Assembly (NCBI RefSeq): GCF_016411865.1
Contig: NZ_JAEKJA010000024.1
Coordinates: 1-64,000, forward strand
Direction: 5' to 3'
Source of the DNA: Acuticoccus mangrovi
GTDB lineage: Bacteria > Pseudomonadota > Alphaproteobacteria > Rhizobiales > Amorphaceae
Length of the DNA: 64,000 nt
The position numbers and the translations under genes were made by a program. Shown here in pieces: positions 63,869 through 64,000 of the stretch (position 1 is its first letter; each line of letters opens with the position of its first letter). The notes under the pieces are model-generated. The model saw only the letters and a program-made list of their open reading frames with translations. It searched no databases and was not told the DNA's origin.

Positions 63869-64000
63869 TGTCTGCCTCATTAATCTTTGCCCGCTTTTGC
63901 AGGCGCGTTTTGAGGCAGGGTCCGCTTCTGCACTAAAGCGGTGCTTAAGCGTCAGCGTGAACAGAGGGTTAACGAGCGCTTCGTGGCATTTGCGTCACAA

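Noticed and set aside
1-64000. tRNA, rRNA, CRISPR array, replication origin, prophage
   Set aside because: No cloverleaf with a T-loop consensus, no regularly spaced repeats and no phage or replication genes were found by reading; a tRNAscan or CRISPR finder run would settle it.

Overview
The window is GC-rich chromosomal DNA of an alphaproteobacterium, most likely of the Hyphomicrobiales (Rhizobiales). The main reason is the minus-strand housekeeping block at the right end: ldtR, ldtP, glyA, nrdR, ribD, ribE, ribH, nusB, thiL and hppA. The LdtR/LdtP pair, the K+-independent H+-pyrophosphatase and the overlapping glyA-nrdR-ribD-ribE order are typical of that group. Left of this core block almost everything is accessory: catabolism, transport, a probable small-molecule biosynthesis cluster, and regulators.

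Region 1 (about 0.2-16.7 kb) is a catabolic island. It holds a VOC protein and an alpha/beta hydrolase; an operon of a stand-alone Rieske protein, a Rieske-less oxygenase catalytic subunit and a GST; a divergent flavin/ferredoxin reductase; a MmgE/PrpD protein with a complete Rieske alpha/beta oxygenase, a 77-aa orphan protein and an amidase; a LysR regulator; and a TauABC-type transporter whose binding-protein gene overlaps an AtzG-AtzE amidase pair. The split oxygenase plus GST plus reductase has the same parts as the NdmCDE N-demethylase of caffeine-degrading Pseudomonas, with the NdmD Rieske domain freed as its own protein. A palindrome TTCAG-N5-CTGAA recurs in the intergenic regions of the island, a likely operator of the island's LysR. 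Two diverged copies of a ~145-bp non-coding repeat bracket the island.

Region 2 (17-33.5 kb) is a second uptake and catabolism segment: a peptide-type ABC transporter (binding protein, then two permeases and two ATPases), an old-yellow-enzyme, a quinone oxidoreductase, an M81 (MlrC-like) metallopeptidase and a HyuB/HyuA hydantoinase-oxoprolinase pair. An ACC deaminase module (acdR divergent from acdS) and a LysR gene sit between the binding protein and its presumed permeases. The acdR-acdS spacer carries three repeats at an exact 31-bp period.

Region 3 (33.7-45.1 kb) looks like an undescribed biosynthetic cluster: a GH3-type acyl-acid-amido synthetase, a membrane-linked hexapeptide acyltransferase, a cytochrome P450, a GNAT-like protein, a LuxR-type regulator with mosaic base composition, an alpha-oxoamine synthase, and a DevBCA/MacAB-like exporter (permease, ATPase, adaptor). 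A frameshifted gene remnant lies inside it. A chemoreceptor follows.

Region 4 (47-51.8 kb) has a peroxiredoxin-like gene, a LysR gene, a cysteine-less relative of the peroxiredoxin, an EamA exporter and an NAD-dependent epimerase. Region 5 (51.8-63.9 kb) is the conserved core block, all on the minus strand, with one MFS transporter and one alpha/beta hydrolase interspersed. I saw no tRNA, rRNA, CRISPR array or intact transposase.
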